Positions 1-7,118 are shown, counted from the first letter of the stretch. The stretch is 7,500 nucleotides of DNA from Prevotella sp. (GCA_003483565.1 DMYZ01000048.1:1-7500); one strand, 5' to 3'. The notes: generated by a model not told the origin, from the letters alone. Numbers and translations: made by a program.

Positions 1-1695
1 ATAGACAAGCTAAGACTTGGAGCTGTATCAGCCTTATTATCAGGAAGAAAAGATGTCATAGTTGTATCTTCTGTTTCATGTATATATGGTATGGGAGGTC
101 CTGTTGCCATGCAGGAAAGTATTATAAAATTGAAGCGCGGACAAAAAATTGACCGTAATGATTTTTTAAGGCAACTGGTAACAGCACTTTATATACGTAA
201 TGATATCGAACTCCAACGGGGCAACTTTCGGGTAAAAGGAGAAACCGTAGATATTGCTATGGCCTATTCTGACAATATACTGAGAGTAACATGGTGGGAT
301 GATGAGATTGACGCTATAGAAGAGGTAGACGCTATAACTTTCCACAAAATAGAAAGTTTTGAACAATATGAAATTTATCCTGCCAATCTTTTTATAACAA
401 CCAAGGAGCAGACAGAACAAGCCATAACAAGAATTCAAGATGATTTAATAAAACAGGTAGATTATTTTAAAGAAATAGGTGACGGCATTAAAGCTCAGCG
501 CATTAAGGAACGCGTAGAATATGATATGGAAATGATCAAGGAACTAGGACACTGTTCAGGCATCGAAAATTATTCAAGATACTTTGATGGACGTGAACCA
601 GGTCAAAGACCTTATTGCCTGCTCGACTTTTTTCCAAAAGATTTTCTGCTTGTCATTGACGAGAGCCATGTAAGTGTGCCTCAGATCAGTGCTATGTATG
701 GTGGAGACAGAGCCCGCAAAAAGAACCTTGTAGAATATGGTTTCCGCCTGCCTGCAGCATTTGATAACCGGCCCTTAAAGTTTGATGAGTTTCACAGCCT
801 GCTTAATCAGACTATTTATGTTTCAGCGACTCCAGCTGATTATGAACTAAAAGAATCAGAAGGAGTTATTGTAGAACAACTTATACGACCGACAGGCCTG
901 CTCGATCCCGAAATAGAAGTTCGTCCTAGTGAAAATCAAATTGACGACCTGTTAGACACTATTATTACCCGAAGTCACCGAAATGAACGAGTTCTGGTCA
1001 CCACTTTGACCAAACGAATGGCAGAGGAACTCACTGAATTTCTTCTCAACCACGACATCAAAGCCGCTTATATCCATAGTGATGTTGCAACACTTGACAG
1101 GGTAAAGATCATGAATGATCTCCGCGCCGGCATTTATGATGTCCTCGTTGGAGTCAACCTACTTCGTGAAGGACTAGACTTACCAGAAGTTTCACTTGTT
1201 GCTATTCTTGATGCTGACAAAGAAGGATTTCTGAGAAGCCATAGAAGTCTGACACAAACAGCAGGACGAGCCGCACGAAATGTTAACGGCAAAGTCATTA
1301 TGTATGCTGATACGATCACTGAAAGTATGCAAAAAACGATTGACGAAACTTCACGACGAAGGATAATCCAGATGAAATATAATCAGGATCATCATATTAC
1401 ACCTAAACAAATTGTCAAAGATATTAAAACCAACTTGCCAACATCAGGAGATGATAACAATATGCCATACAGCAAACCTGTTAAGGCTCAACAAGCTTAT
1501 CTGGATCCTGATAGTGGAACTTTTGCAGCAGATCCTATCGTGCTAAAGATGACGAAAGAACAATTAAAGAAAAGTATCGACAACACAACAGCTCTAATGA
1601 AACAAGCTGCCAAAAGTCTAGACTTTTTACAAGCTGCACAGTATCGTGATGAAATCATCCATCTTCAAGATATGCTTGATAAAAAAGAACAATAG
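1..1695 (+). CDS. uvrB: UvrB, excinuclease ABC subunit B (5' end missing)
   Basis: UvrB is the damage-verifying, helicase-like subunit of the UvrABC nucleotide excision repair complex; it is loaded on DNA by UvrA and recruits UvrC for incision. The frame is open from base 1, and the first residues (IDKLRL, then SSVSCIYG) are typical UvrB, so the gene begins upstream; the ATG at 91 is internal. The 564 visible residues compare with about 670 for a full UvrB. The missing N-terminus (about 110 residues) would hold the Walker A motif and most of the beta-hairpin. Visible helicase motifs are DESH (658-669), YVSATP (about 817-834), the GVNLLREGLDLPEV segment (about 1150-1191) and QTAGRAARN (1255-1281). 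A C-terminal UVR motif, which contacts UvrC, lies at about 1555-1680. The frame is intact to the TAG stop, so the gene looks functional. Family assignment is very secure. Confidence 0.97.
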   Translation: MDKLRLGAVSALLSGRKDVIVVSSVSCIYGMGGPVAMQESIIKLKRGQKIDRNDFLRQLVTALYIRNDIELQRGNFRVKGETVDIAMAYSDNILRVTWWDDEIDAIEEVDAITFHKIESFEQYEIYPANLFITTKEQTEQAITRIQDDLIKQVDYFKEIGDGIKAQRIKERVEYDMEMIKELGHCSGIENYSRYFDGREPGQRPYCLLDFFPKDFLLVIDESHVSVPQISAMYGGDRARKKNLVEYGFRLPAAFDNRPLKFDEFHSLLNQTIYVSATPADYELKESEGVIVEQLIRPTGLLDPEIEVRPSENQIDDLLDTIITRSHRNERVLVTTLTKRMAEELTEFLLNHDIKAAYIHSDVATLDRVKIMNDLRAGIYDVLVGVNLLREGLDLPEVSLVAILDADKEGFLRSHRSLTQTAGRAARNVNGKVIMYADTITESMQKTIDETSRRRIIQMKYNQDHHITPKQIVKDIKTNLPTSGDDNNMPYSKPVKAQQAYLDPDSGTFAADPIVLKMTKEQLKKSIDNTTALMKQAAKSLDFLQAAQYRDEIIHLQDMLDKKEQ

Positions 1696-1722
1696 TATAG
1701 TATATGTTTCAACAAAATAATG

Positions 1723-1730
1723 TATCTTTG
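1723..1730 (+). promoter_or_regulatory. Bacteroidota-type -7 promoter box
   Basis: TATCTTTG matches the Bacteroidota primary-sigma -7 consensus TAnnTTTG in all six fixed positions. It lies in the gap between uvrB and the DUF4468-like gene and predicts a start of transcription near 1735-1737, giving a leader of about 20 bases before the ATG at 1758. I do not see a convincing -33 TTTG at the usual spacing of about 19-21 bases; the upstream bases are only T/A-rich. The promoter call therefore rests on the -7 box and its position. It probably drives the genes starting at 1758, possibly as far as 6806. Confidence 0.6.
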
Positions 1731-1757
1731 CATTAGATATTGCTAAAAGAAAAAGAT

Positions 1758-2546
1758 ATGAAAAAAATATTTATTGCCATATTGTCTCTCATGCCTATGC
1801 TATCTTATGCCCAGGCTACACTTACTCCTGAGCAAAAAGTAGAACAAGCCCAGAAACAACTGGAAGAAGCCCAAAAAGCACTGGAAGCAGCAAAAGCTCA
1901 AGAACAGGCTGAACATAAAGGGAAAAACGGTGAAAGTGAGAAAGCATTAAATACCAAGAATACAACCAATAATGACTGGACAATTCCTGCTGAAAAGAAA
2001 GCTGAGCAAATGCCAGTAAAGAAACAGTTGTTGAAAGATGATCCAAAATATCTAAATGGTGCAATACCTGTCGATGAGCAAGGCAATATTGTATTTTCAC
2101 TTGATATTAATCTTCAGGGCTGGGACAAACAAACGATATACAACAAAATTCTAGAATATCTGAGTAATCTTACCTCGAATCAGAATGAACTCAGAGGCAG
2201 TCGTGTTGCTCTTGTTAATAAAAATAACGGCATTATTGCTGCAACAATTAAAGAATGGCTGGTCTTCACGAACACCGCTCTTTCTCTTGACCGTACAGAA
2301 ATTGATTATACGATCATTGCTGAATGTCAGGATGGGAAAGCAAAAATTACTATCAGCCGCATCAATTACAATTATGAAGAAGGTCGGTCTACGGGATTCA
2401 GAGATTCTGCTGAAAACATTATCACAGACAAATATGGACTTAACAAAAAACATACTGCTTTAGCCCGGGGATTCGGAAAATTCAGAGAAAAGACTATTGA
2501 CCGTAAAGACGAAATATTCAATGATATAAGTAATTTATTCAAATAA
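1758..2546 (+). CDS. Secreted DUF4468-like protein with N-terminal coiled coil
   Basis: This encodes a 262-residue exported protein of unknown function. Residues 1-19 form a signal peptide (MKK, then a hydrophobic stretch, ending SYAQ). Residues about 22-55 are rich in Q, E, A and K with heptad-like spacing and look like a short coiled coil. A polar linker follows to about residue 95. Residues about 110-208 resemble DUF4468, a domain of Bacteroidota envelope proteins described as TBP-like in fold: a strand (NIVFSLDINLQG), a helix (KQTIYNKILEYL), then strands around the conserved-looking KEWLVF segment. That assignment is from memory of the family and is moderate. A TTG at 1740 in the same frame would extend the protein by six residues, but it would sit only a few bases after the predicted transcription start and would spoil the signal peptide, so I chose the ATG at 1758. 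The next gene starts 6 bases downstream. Confidence 0.85.
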   Translation: MKKIFIAILSLMPMLSYAQATLTPEQKVEQAQKQLEEAQKALEAAKAQEQAEHKGKNGESEKALNTKNTTNNDWTIPAEKKAEQMPVKKQLLKDDPKYLNGAIPVDEQGNIVFSLDINLQGWDKQTIYNKILEYLSNLTSNQNELRGSRVALVNKNNGIIAATIKEWLVFTNTALSLDRTEIDYTIIAECQDGKAKITISRINYNYEEGRSTGFRDSAENIITDKYGLNKKHTALARGFGKFREKTIDRKDEIFNDISNLFK

Positions 2547-2552
2547 AAACTT

Positions 2553-2843
2553 ATGGAAAAGGGAAATCAGATTAATGATAATTTACATAGAGAAAAAACA
2601 GAGCCGTCCACAGAGGACAGCCAGTTAAAAGCAAAATACCATCATGCACCTCTGCATGCACAACGTCCTCGAGACCGATATTTTAAAATTAGGAACATCC
2701 TCAACATTCTATTCATGCTGGGTGCTGTCATTGGTCTTATCGTCTGGTATATATCCAGTTCAAAAACAGCAGGGCTCATTATCATCCTTGTCGCTGTTGT
2801 CCTCAAAATCATAGAAGTAGCATTACGCATGTTCCATAAATAA
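2553..2843 (+). CDS. Small two-helix inner-membrane protein, function unknown
   Basis: This is a 96-residue protein I cannot assign to a named family. The first 45 residues are polar and charged, with a basic, histidine-containing stretch (AKYHHAPLHAQRPRDRYFK) just before the membrane. Two hydrophobic segments follow, at about 48-68 (ILNILFMLGAVIGLIVWYI) and 72-92, separated by a short SSSKT turn; the tail is RMFHK. By the positive-inside rule both ends should be cytoplasmic, making a helical hairpin in the inner membrane. The gene begins 6 bases after the DUF4468-like gene, and its TAA shares its last base with the ATG of the porin gene (TAATG), which suggests translational coupling. A role in the same envelope module is inferred from position only. 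Confidence 0.8.
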   Translation: MEKGNQINDNLHREKTEPSTEDSQLKAKYHHAPLHAQRPRDRYFKIRNILNILFMLGAVIGLIVWYISSSKTAGLIIILVAVVLKIIEVALRMFHK

Positions 2844-5167
2844 TGAAGAAATTTTTCTCAACAGTATTTCTGCTATTTTGTGCCATAACAGCTGTTATGG
2901 CACAAAACGATATATATACAAATAATGATGACGGTACATACAATAACACTTTAAGGAATAAGAAATCATCAGATTCTACTATGCTTAAAAAACATGATCA
3001 GGAAATTCCTCAAGGTATACATGTATGGACAGTAGACGAACGTTTTGGTGATCGCACACCTGCAGTAGTCGATACCTTATCTTATATGTATATGAATACA
3101 ATGTTTAATAGTGGTTTAAGAGGAGAATACAATACCCTTGGCAATATGGGGTCACCTCGTATCAACCGTATTATTATAGATCGTCCGGAAGAGAGCCAAT
3201 TTCTTTTCACTGAACCTTATGATTTTATCATTCACCCTGTAAGTGACTTCCATTTCACAAATACCTACTCTCCTATTACAAATGTAACATTGAATAGTTT
3301 TGGTAATCGCACAAATGGATCCGATGATTTCAAGGCTATTTTTGCAACAAACGCAGGCAAACGGCTAGGGTTCGGGTTCCGCTTTGACTATAAATACGGT
3401 CGGGGAACCTATGCAGAACAAAGTACATCACACTTTGGTTATACCTTTTGGTTGTCTTATTTAGGGGACCAATATCAGGCGCATCTTCTATTCTCTACAC
3501 TTCACCAGAAAGTAACAGAGAATGGAGGTATCACTAATGATAATTACATCACTCACCCCGAAAGTTTCAGTGAAAATTTTGCCTCTGATGAAATTCCTAC
3601 TGTGCTCAGCAAAAACTGGAATCGTAATGATAACCAGCATATATTCTTTACCCATCGATACAATGTAGGTTTCAACCGAAAGATCCGCATGACAGATGAG
3701 GAGATCAAGGCCCGTAAATTTGCTATTGCTTCCAAAAAAGAAAGTAATAACAATAAAGAGAAAGAAGAAACCGACAAAAAAATCAAAACAGACGAAAGAA
3801 CTCAACAAGAATCATCTACCATGGGCCGTCCAGATGATGCCAAAATTATTGGTGACGAATCTATACTCAAACAAAAATCAAAAGAGGATACCTCCAGAGT
3901 ATCAGTCTTTGGCAAGCAACAGGCTGACAGCCTTATTGCCCAACAGAATAAAATCAAGGAAGATACAAGTTGGCTGAAAAATGAATATGTACCCGTAACA
4001 AGTTTTATCCACACACTCAAGTTTGATCACTATCGCCGCATTTATGAAGCCTATGAGACTCCAGATAATTACTATGCCACCCAATACTATAATATAGGCA
4101 CACTTACCGGAGATTCCATCTATGATCGCACTGATTTCTATGAAATACAGAACACCTTCGCCATAGGAACTCTTGAAGGTTTCAGCAAATGGGCCAAGGC
4201 CGGATTAAAAGCTTTTATTCATCATGACTTCCGCCATATAGAATTGCCAGACGCCACAGGGGGTACAGATACATACAATGAAAATACAGTAAACATAGGA
4301 GGCCAAATAAGTAAACAACAGGGTACTATACTCCACTATAATGTGACGGGCGAATATGCTGTAGCCGGAAAGGATGCAGGACAAATGCTGTTAGATAGTC
4401 ACGGAGATCTCAACTTCAAGTTCTTTGGTGACACGGTACACCTTGCTGCAAATGCCTTTTTTCACCGTATAAACCCGGGCTTTTATTACAGACATTATCA
4501 TAGTCGGCATTTTTGGTGGGATAATGATGATATGAACAAGATGATCCACAGCAGGATCGAAGGGATATTCTCTTATGACAAAACCCGCACCCAGTTGCGC
4601 ATTGCCATGGATGAATACAAAGATTATTATTATTTTAGTCAGTCATACAATATTACTAGTTCTTACCTGCGGACAAATGTATCAGTTACGCCTATGCAGA
4701 ACAGTGGAGCTACGAACTTAATGACTTTACAACTTTCTCAGAATTTCACTTACGGAATTCTCAATTGGGATAATGTCCTCACCTACCAGCATTCGAGTAA
4801 TCAAAGCGTTATGCCTGTACCCAGTTTGAATATCTATTCCAATCTATATCTGAGATTCAAGATTGCCCGTGTACTTCATTGTGATATGGGTGCTGACGTA
4901 AGATATTTCACCAAATACTATGCGCCGGACTACAGTCCTGCACTCAGTACATTCACCGTTCAAGGCAATGATGAAAACCGAGTAAAAACAGGAAACTATC
5001 CAATTGTCAATGTATATGCAAACTTTCTGTTGAAGCATACTCGCTTCTTCGTCATGATGAGTCATGTTAATAGTGGAAGTGGGAATCTGAATTATTTCTT
5101 AACCCCTCACTACCCTCTTAATGAAAGTGTTTTTCGCTTTGGAGTAAGTTGGAATTTCTTTAACTAG
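2843..5167 (+). CDS. Putative outer-membrane porin, Porin_10-like
   Basis: This encodes a 774-residue predicted outer-membrane beta-barrel resembling the Bacteroidota 'putative porin' family (Porin_10, PF14121). It has a signal peptide (residues 1-20, ending AVMA before QND). An N-terminal block carries family-typical phrases: VWTVDERFGD (61-70), YNTLGNMGSPR (96-106), FTNTYSPITN (138-147) and GKRLGFGFRFDYKYGRG (172-188). After that come many alternating aromatic/polar strands, and the chain ends FRFGVSWNFFN, an aromatic-rich final strand as used for barrel insertion. Residues about 281-380 are a very charged, K/E/D/Q/S-rich insertion that breaks the strand pattern and is probably a loop or disordered segment. 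No substrate can be inferred. The start overlaps the preceding stop by one base, so the porin is likely co-translated with the small membrane protein. Confidence 0.88.
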   Translation: MKKFFSTVFLLFCAITAVMAQNDIYTNNDDGTYNNTLRNKKSSDSTMLKKHDQEIPQGIHVWTVDERFGDRTPAVVDTLSYMYMNTMFNSGLRGEYNTLGNMGSPRINRIIIDRPEESQFLFTEPYDFIIHPVSDFHFTNTYSPITNVTLNSFGNRTNGSDDFKAIFATNAGKRLGFGFRFDYKYGRGTYAEQSTSHFGYTFWLSYLGDQYQAHLLFSTLHQKVTENGGITNDNYITHPESFSENFASDEIPTVLSKNWNRNDNQHIFFTHRYNVGFNRKIRMTDEEIKARKFAIASKKESNNNKEKEETDKKIKTDERTQQESSTMGRPDDAKIIGDESILKQKSKEDTSRVSVFGKQQADSLIAQQNKIKEDTSWLKNEYVPVTSFIHTLKFDHYRRIYEAYETPDNYYATQYYNIGTLTGDSIYDRTDFYEIQNTFAIGTLEGFSKWAKAGLKAFIHHDFRHIELPDATGGTDTYNENTVNIGGQISKQQGTILHYNVTGEYAVAGKDAGQMLLDSHGDLNFKFFGDTVHLAANAFFHRINPGFYYRHYHSRHFWWDNDDMNKMIHSRIEGIFSYDKTRTQLRIAMDEYKDYYYFSQSYNITSSYLRTNVSVTPMQNSGATNLMTLQLSQNFTYGILNWDNVLTYQHSSNQSVMPVPSLNIYSNLYLRFKIARVLHCDMGADVRYFTKYYAPDYSPALSTFTVQGNDENRVKTGNYPIVNVYANFLLKHTRFFVMMSHVNSGSGNLNYFLTPHYPLNESVFRFGVSWNFFN

Positions 5168-5215
5168 AAAATATTTATTATTTAAAATTATATAACCAAT
5201 ATCACATCATCAACT

Positions 5216-6151
5216 TTGGATATAAAAACAAACTCTTTTAAGGCCTGGCTTCAGGCTGCACGGCCAAAGACACTTTCAGGTGCAGCTGTACCGGTAATGA
5301 TCGGTACAGCTTTTGCATGGAAAACAGCAGGGCCGGAATACTTTCGGATATTACCTGCAATCCTTTGCTTTCTATTCGCTTTCATCATGCAAATAGATGC
5401 AAATCTTATTAACGACTACTTTGATTGTGTAAAAGGAAACGATGATATTTCTACCCGTCTGGGGCCAAAGAGAGCATGCACAGAGGGTTGGATTACACTA
5501 CCAGTCATGCGCAAGGGGATTATCATTACGACAACTATTGCCTGTATCATAGGTCTGCCACTCATCTATTATGGAGGATCAGAAATGATTATTATTGGCT
5601 TCATCTGTGTTATATTTTGTTTTCTGTATACCACGAAATTAAGTTATTTAGGTCTTGGAGACTTGCTCGTACTTGTCTTTTTCGGTATCATACCCGTATG
5701 CCTTACCTACTATGTCATTGTTCCTGGAGAAAAACAACATGTCACTATTCCTGTATTTTTAGCTTCACTTGGCTGTGGTCTTATTATCGACACCTTATTG
5801 GTAATAAATAATTTCAGAGACCGGGAAAATGATAAAGAGGCAGAAAAAATCACACTCGTTGTGAGAATTGGTGAAAAATGGGGATACAACCTTTATAAGA
5901 TCGTAGGATCAACAGGCTATATATTTACCCTCATCGCCCTATTCCTTGAAGGAATGCAAAGTGCAAAAACCCTGCTCATTGTTGCCCTCTGCCTTCAGAT
6001 TCCTTTTGCGATCCTCAACGATATGGCCTTTCGCAAAATGGGAAAAATATGGAAGGGCAAAGAGCTTAATAAAATACTAGGCCTTACAGCTCGTAATATG
6101 CTCATATACGGACTATTTTCCACAATAGGAATAATCATTCTGAGTTTCTAA
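5216..6151 (+). CDS. menA: MenA-type 1,4-dihydroxy-2-naphthoate prenyltransferase
   Basis: This is a UbiA-superfamily integral membrane prenyltransferase of 311 residues. By similarity to MenA it attaches the isoprenoid tail to 1,4-dihydroxy-2-naphthoate, giving demethylmenaquinone. Both Asp-rich motifs that bind Mg-diphosphate are present: NDYFD (66-70), followed by KGNDD and LGPKRACTEG, and a second at 198-206 (NNFRDREND) followed by the MenA-like TLVVRIG. The N-terminus AARPKTLSGAAVPVMIG is typical of the family. Eight or nine hydrophobic segments span the rest. No in-frame ATG lies between the upstream stop at 5183 and residue 28, so TTG at 5216 is the best start; it keeps the conserved N-terminus. 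No Shine-Dalgarno sequence is visible. The gene lies 48 bases after the porin gene and 4 bases before the next ATG. Another UbiA substrate cannot be excluded. Confidence 0.88.
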   Translation: MDIKTNSFKAWLQAARPKTLSGAAVPVMIGTAFAWKTAGPEYFRILPAILCFLFAFIMQIDANLINDYFDCVKGNDDISTRLGPKRACTEGWITLPVMRKGIIITTTIACIIGLPLIYYGGSEMIIIGFICVIFCFLYTTKLSYLGLGDLLVLVFFGIIPVCLTYYVIVPGEKQHVTIPVFLASLGCGLIIDTLLVINNFRDRENDKEAEKITLVVRIGEKWGYNLYKIVGSTGYIFTLIALFLEGMQSAKTLLIVALCLQIPFAILNDMAFRKMGKIWKGKELNKILGLTARNMLIYGLFSTIGIIILSF

Positions 6152-6158
6152 ATCAATG

Positions 6159-6164
6159 AAAGGA
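6159..6164 (+). promoter_or_regulatory. Shine-Dalgarno-like site favouring the ATG at 6171
   Basis: AAAGGA is followed by six bases and then ATG. It lies inside the reading frame that would begin at the alternative ATG at 6156, which itself has no such site. Because Bacteroidota often initiate without a Shine-Dalgarno, this is supportive rather than decisive. Confidence 0.4.
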
Positions 6165-6170
6165 AATAAC

Positions 6171-6806
6171 ATGCAACAACACGTAAGTTTAGATCTTATG
6201 GAATTTATCGAAACAGAAATACTTCCGCGTTACAATTCTTTTGGCTTAAGCCATGGACTCCGCCACGTAACCCGAGTAATCCGAAACTCACTTGAACTGG
6301 CAAAAATTACAGGAGCCGATATTAATATGATCTATACCATAGCAGCTTACCACGATTTAGGTATGAATGGTCCTAGGGCGATTCATCATCTTACTAGTGG
6401 TAAAATTGTAGCCGGTGATGCAAGACTCAAGAGATGGTTTAGCGCAGAACAAATAAAAACTATCAAGGAAGCTGTAGAGGATCATCGTGCATCAGCAAGC
6501 AGGCAGCCAAGAAGCATCTATGGTAAAATTATAGCTGAGGCAGATCGTGACCTTGACCCTGAAGAAGTTTTTACAAGAGCAATCCAATACGGTCTGGAAA
6601 ATGAGCCAGATAAAAATGCAGAATGGCAATGGGAACGCTTTAAAGATCACATGAAAGAAAAGTATTCAAGAACAGGATACATCAAACTCTGGATAGAAAA
6701 CAGCCCCAATGAAAAGAAACTTAGAGTCATTCAAAATACTATAGAGAATGAAAAAAAACTCAAAGAAACATTCGATAAAATATTCTGCCAATTAAAAACA
6801 AAATAA
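6171..6806 (+). CDS. HD-domain phosphohydrolase
   Basis: This is a 211-residue soluble protein with a complete HD metal-dependent phosphohydrolase signature: His32 in SHGLRHVTRV, His61-Asp62 in AYHDLG, His105 in EDHRAS, and Asp125 in AEADRDLD. It resembles the small stand-alone bacterial HD hydrolases (COG1418/YedJ-like group); the substrate is unknown. The C-terminal 60 residues are charged and probably helical, without a recognisable domain. Two starts are possible. The ATG at 6156 lies 4 bases after menA and adds MKGNN. The ATG at 6171 has AAAGGA 6 bases upstream (6159-6164), an unusually good Shine-Dalgarno for this phylum, so I prefer it, with modest certainty. Tight spacing suggests co-transcription with menA, but no functional link is evident. 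Confidence 0.88.
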   Translation: MQQHVSLDLMEFIETEILPRYNSFGLSHGLRHVTRVIRNSLELAKITGADINMIYTIAAYHDLGMNGPRAIHHLTSGKIVAGDARLKRWFSAEQIKTIKEAVEDHRASASRQPRSIYGKIIAEADRDLDPEEVFTRAIQYGLENEPDKNAEWQWERFKDHMKEKYSRTGYIKLWIENSPNEKKLRVIQNTIENEKKLKETFDKIFCQLKTK

Positions 6807-6810
6807 ACAC

Positions 6811-6843
6811 TAAAATATTTTGCTCTTTTAAAGAAATATTTTA
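6811..6843. repeat. AT-only inverted repeat overlapping a promoter
   Basis: The arms TAAAATATTT (6811-6820) and AAATATTTTA (6834-6843) are perfect reverse complements of 10 bases, separated by 13 bases that include CTTTTAAAG. The left arm begins a few bases after the HD gene stop; the right arm ends inside the -7 box at 6842-6849, and the -33 TTTG straddles the end of the left arm. It could be a weak AT-rich terminator, an operator over the small-RNA promoter, or a chance product of low-GC spacer DNA. Confidence 0.5.
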
Positions 6844-6849
6844 TCTTTG
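6819..6849 (+). promoter_or_regulatory. Complete Bacteroidota promoter for the small RNA
   Basis: TTTG at 6819-6822 (-33 element), a 19-base spacer, then TATCTTTG at 6842-6849 (-7 element) is a near-ideal match to the TTTG / TAnnTTTG promoter recognised by the Bacteroidota primary sigma factor. The predicted transcription start is about 6853-6856. The -7 box and the seven bases after it (TATCTTTGCATTAGA in total) are identical to 1723-1737 in front of the DUF4468-like gene. This is the best promoter in the window, and it points into non-coding DNA about 280 bases ahead of the next gene. Confidence 0.8.
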
Positions 6850-6854
6850 CATTA

Positions 6855-7100
6855 GAAAGGAACTCATAAACGGGTCGTGTCGATTCGATCGGGATACTCA
6901 TCAAATAATATTGAACACCGGGAAGACATCCTTTGCCTATGGCGGGCCACATAAAACGCATTTGCGACTAAGCTGTAAAGCCTGTGGATTACAACGACGG
7001 GGAACTTTCAAATCTTTTTAGACTCGGAGTTTCATCACATCGTCGAGCGACCCTTTTTACAAAAGGCAGAATTTCTTTGAAATCCTGCCTTTTCTTCTTT
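6855..7100 (+). ncRNA. Structured small RNA, possibly 6S-type
   Basis: There is no supportable reading frame here, yet the stretch has its own strong promoter and its own terminator. The two ends pair: GGGTCG (6872-6877) with CGACCC (7048-7053), continued by TCGA (6880-6883) with TCGA (7043-7046), and CGAT (6886-6889) with ATCG (7039-7042), about 14 pairs with small bulges. An inner helix joins GATACTC (6893-6899) to GAGTTTC (7027-7033) with one mismatch, and CCACA (6947-6951) can pair with TGTGG (6983-6987) around an apical region holding the small hairpin GCT-GTAA-AGC (6973-6982). A rod with a long closing stem, large internal loops and a 200-250-base length is the plan of 6S RNA, which binds RNA polymerase holoenzyme. 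I did not recognise the primary sequence, so the class is an inference; Bacteroidales-1 RNA or a ribE leader are alternatives. The mature 3' end may lie near 7056, before the terminator hairpin. Confidence 0.65.
7061..7100 (+). terminator. Strong intrinsic terminator between small RNA and ribE
   Basis: AAAAGGCAG (7061-7069) pairs with CTGCCTTTT (7085-7093). After one A/C mismatch the stem continues with ATTTC (7071-7075) against GAAAT (7079-7083), closing on a TTT loop: 14 pairs plus one mismatch. A T-rich tail (CTTCTTT) follows. It should end transcripts from the promoter at 6819-6849 before they reach ribE, unless read-through is regulated. Confidence 0.85.
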
Positions 7101-7118
7101 GTTGGACACCCTAATTTT

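Noticed and set aside
3488..3808. Minus-strand ORFs opposite the porin gene (also at 3553-3786, 3802-4020 and 3902-4084)
   Set aside because: Their hydrophobic, F/L/S-rich translations are what results from reading the complement of a K/E/D/N-rich coding segment; the plus-strand porin is convincing.
3696..3977. Plus-strand 93-codon ORF in another frame inside the porin insertion
   Set aside because: It is a frame-shifted shadow of A-rich coding DNA. The porin frame is uninterrupted and resumes family-like barrel sequence after the insertion.
5211..5218. CAACTTTG, a 5-of-6 match to the TAnnTTTG promoter box just before menA
   Set aside because: It overlaps the TTG start codon, so transcription would begin inside the gene, and no TTTG lies about 19 bases upstream.
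6878..6898. TTCGATC resembling a tRNA T-loop
   Set aside because: The flanking bases cannot form a five-pair T-stem around it, and no acceptor, D or anticodon arms are present.
6939..6971. Ten-codon ORF (MAGHIKRICD) within the small RNA, considered as a tmRNA tag or leader peptide
   Set aside because: There is no tRNA-like acceptor domain, no ALAA-type ending and no ribosome binding site; a short frame of this size is expected by chance.
6855..7060. FMN riboswitch upstream of ribE
   Set aside because: The highly conserved FMN aptamer segments (AGGGTGAAATTCCC and CCGGCGGT) cannot be found in the region on the + strand.
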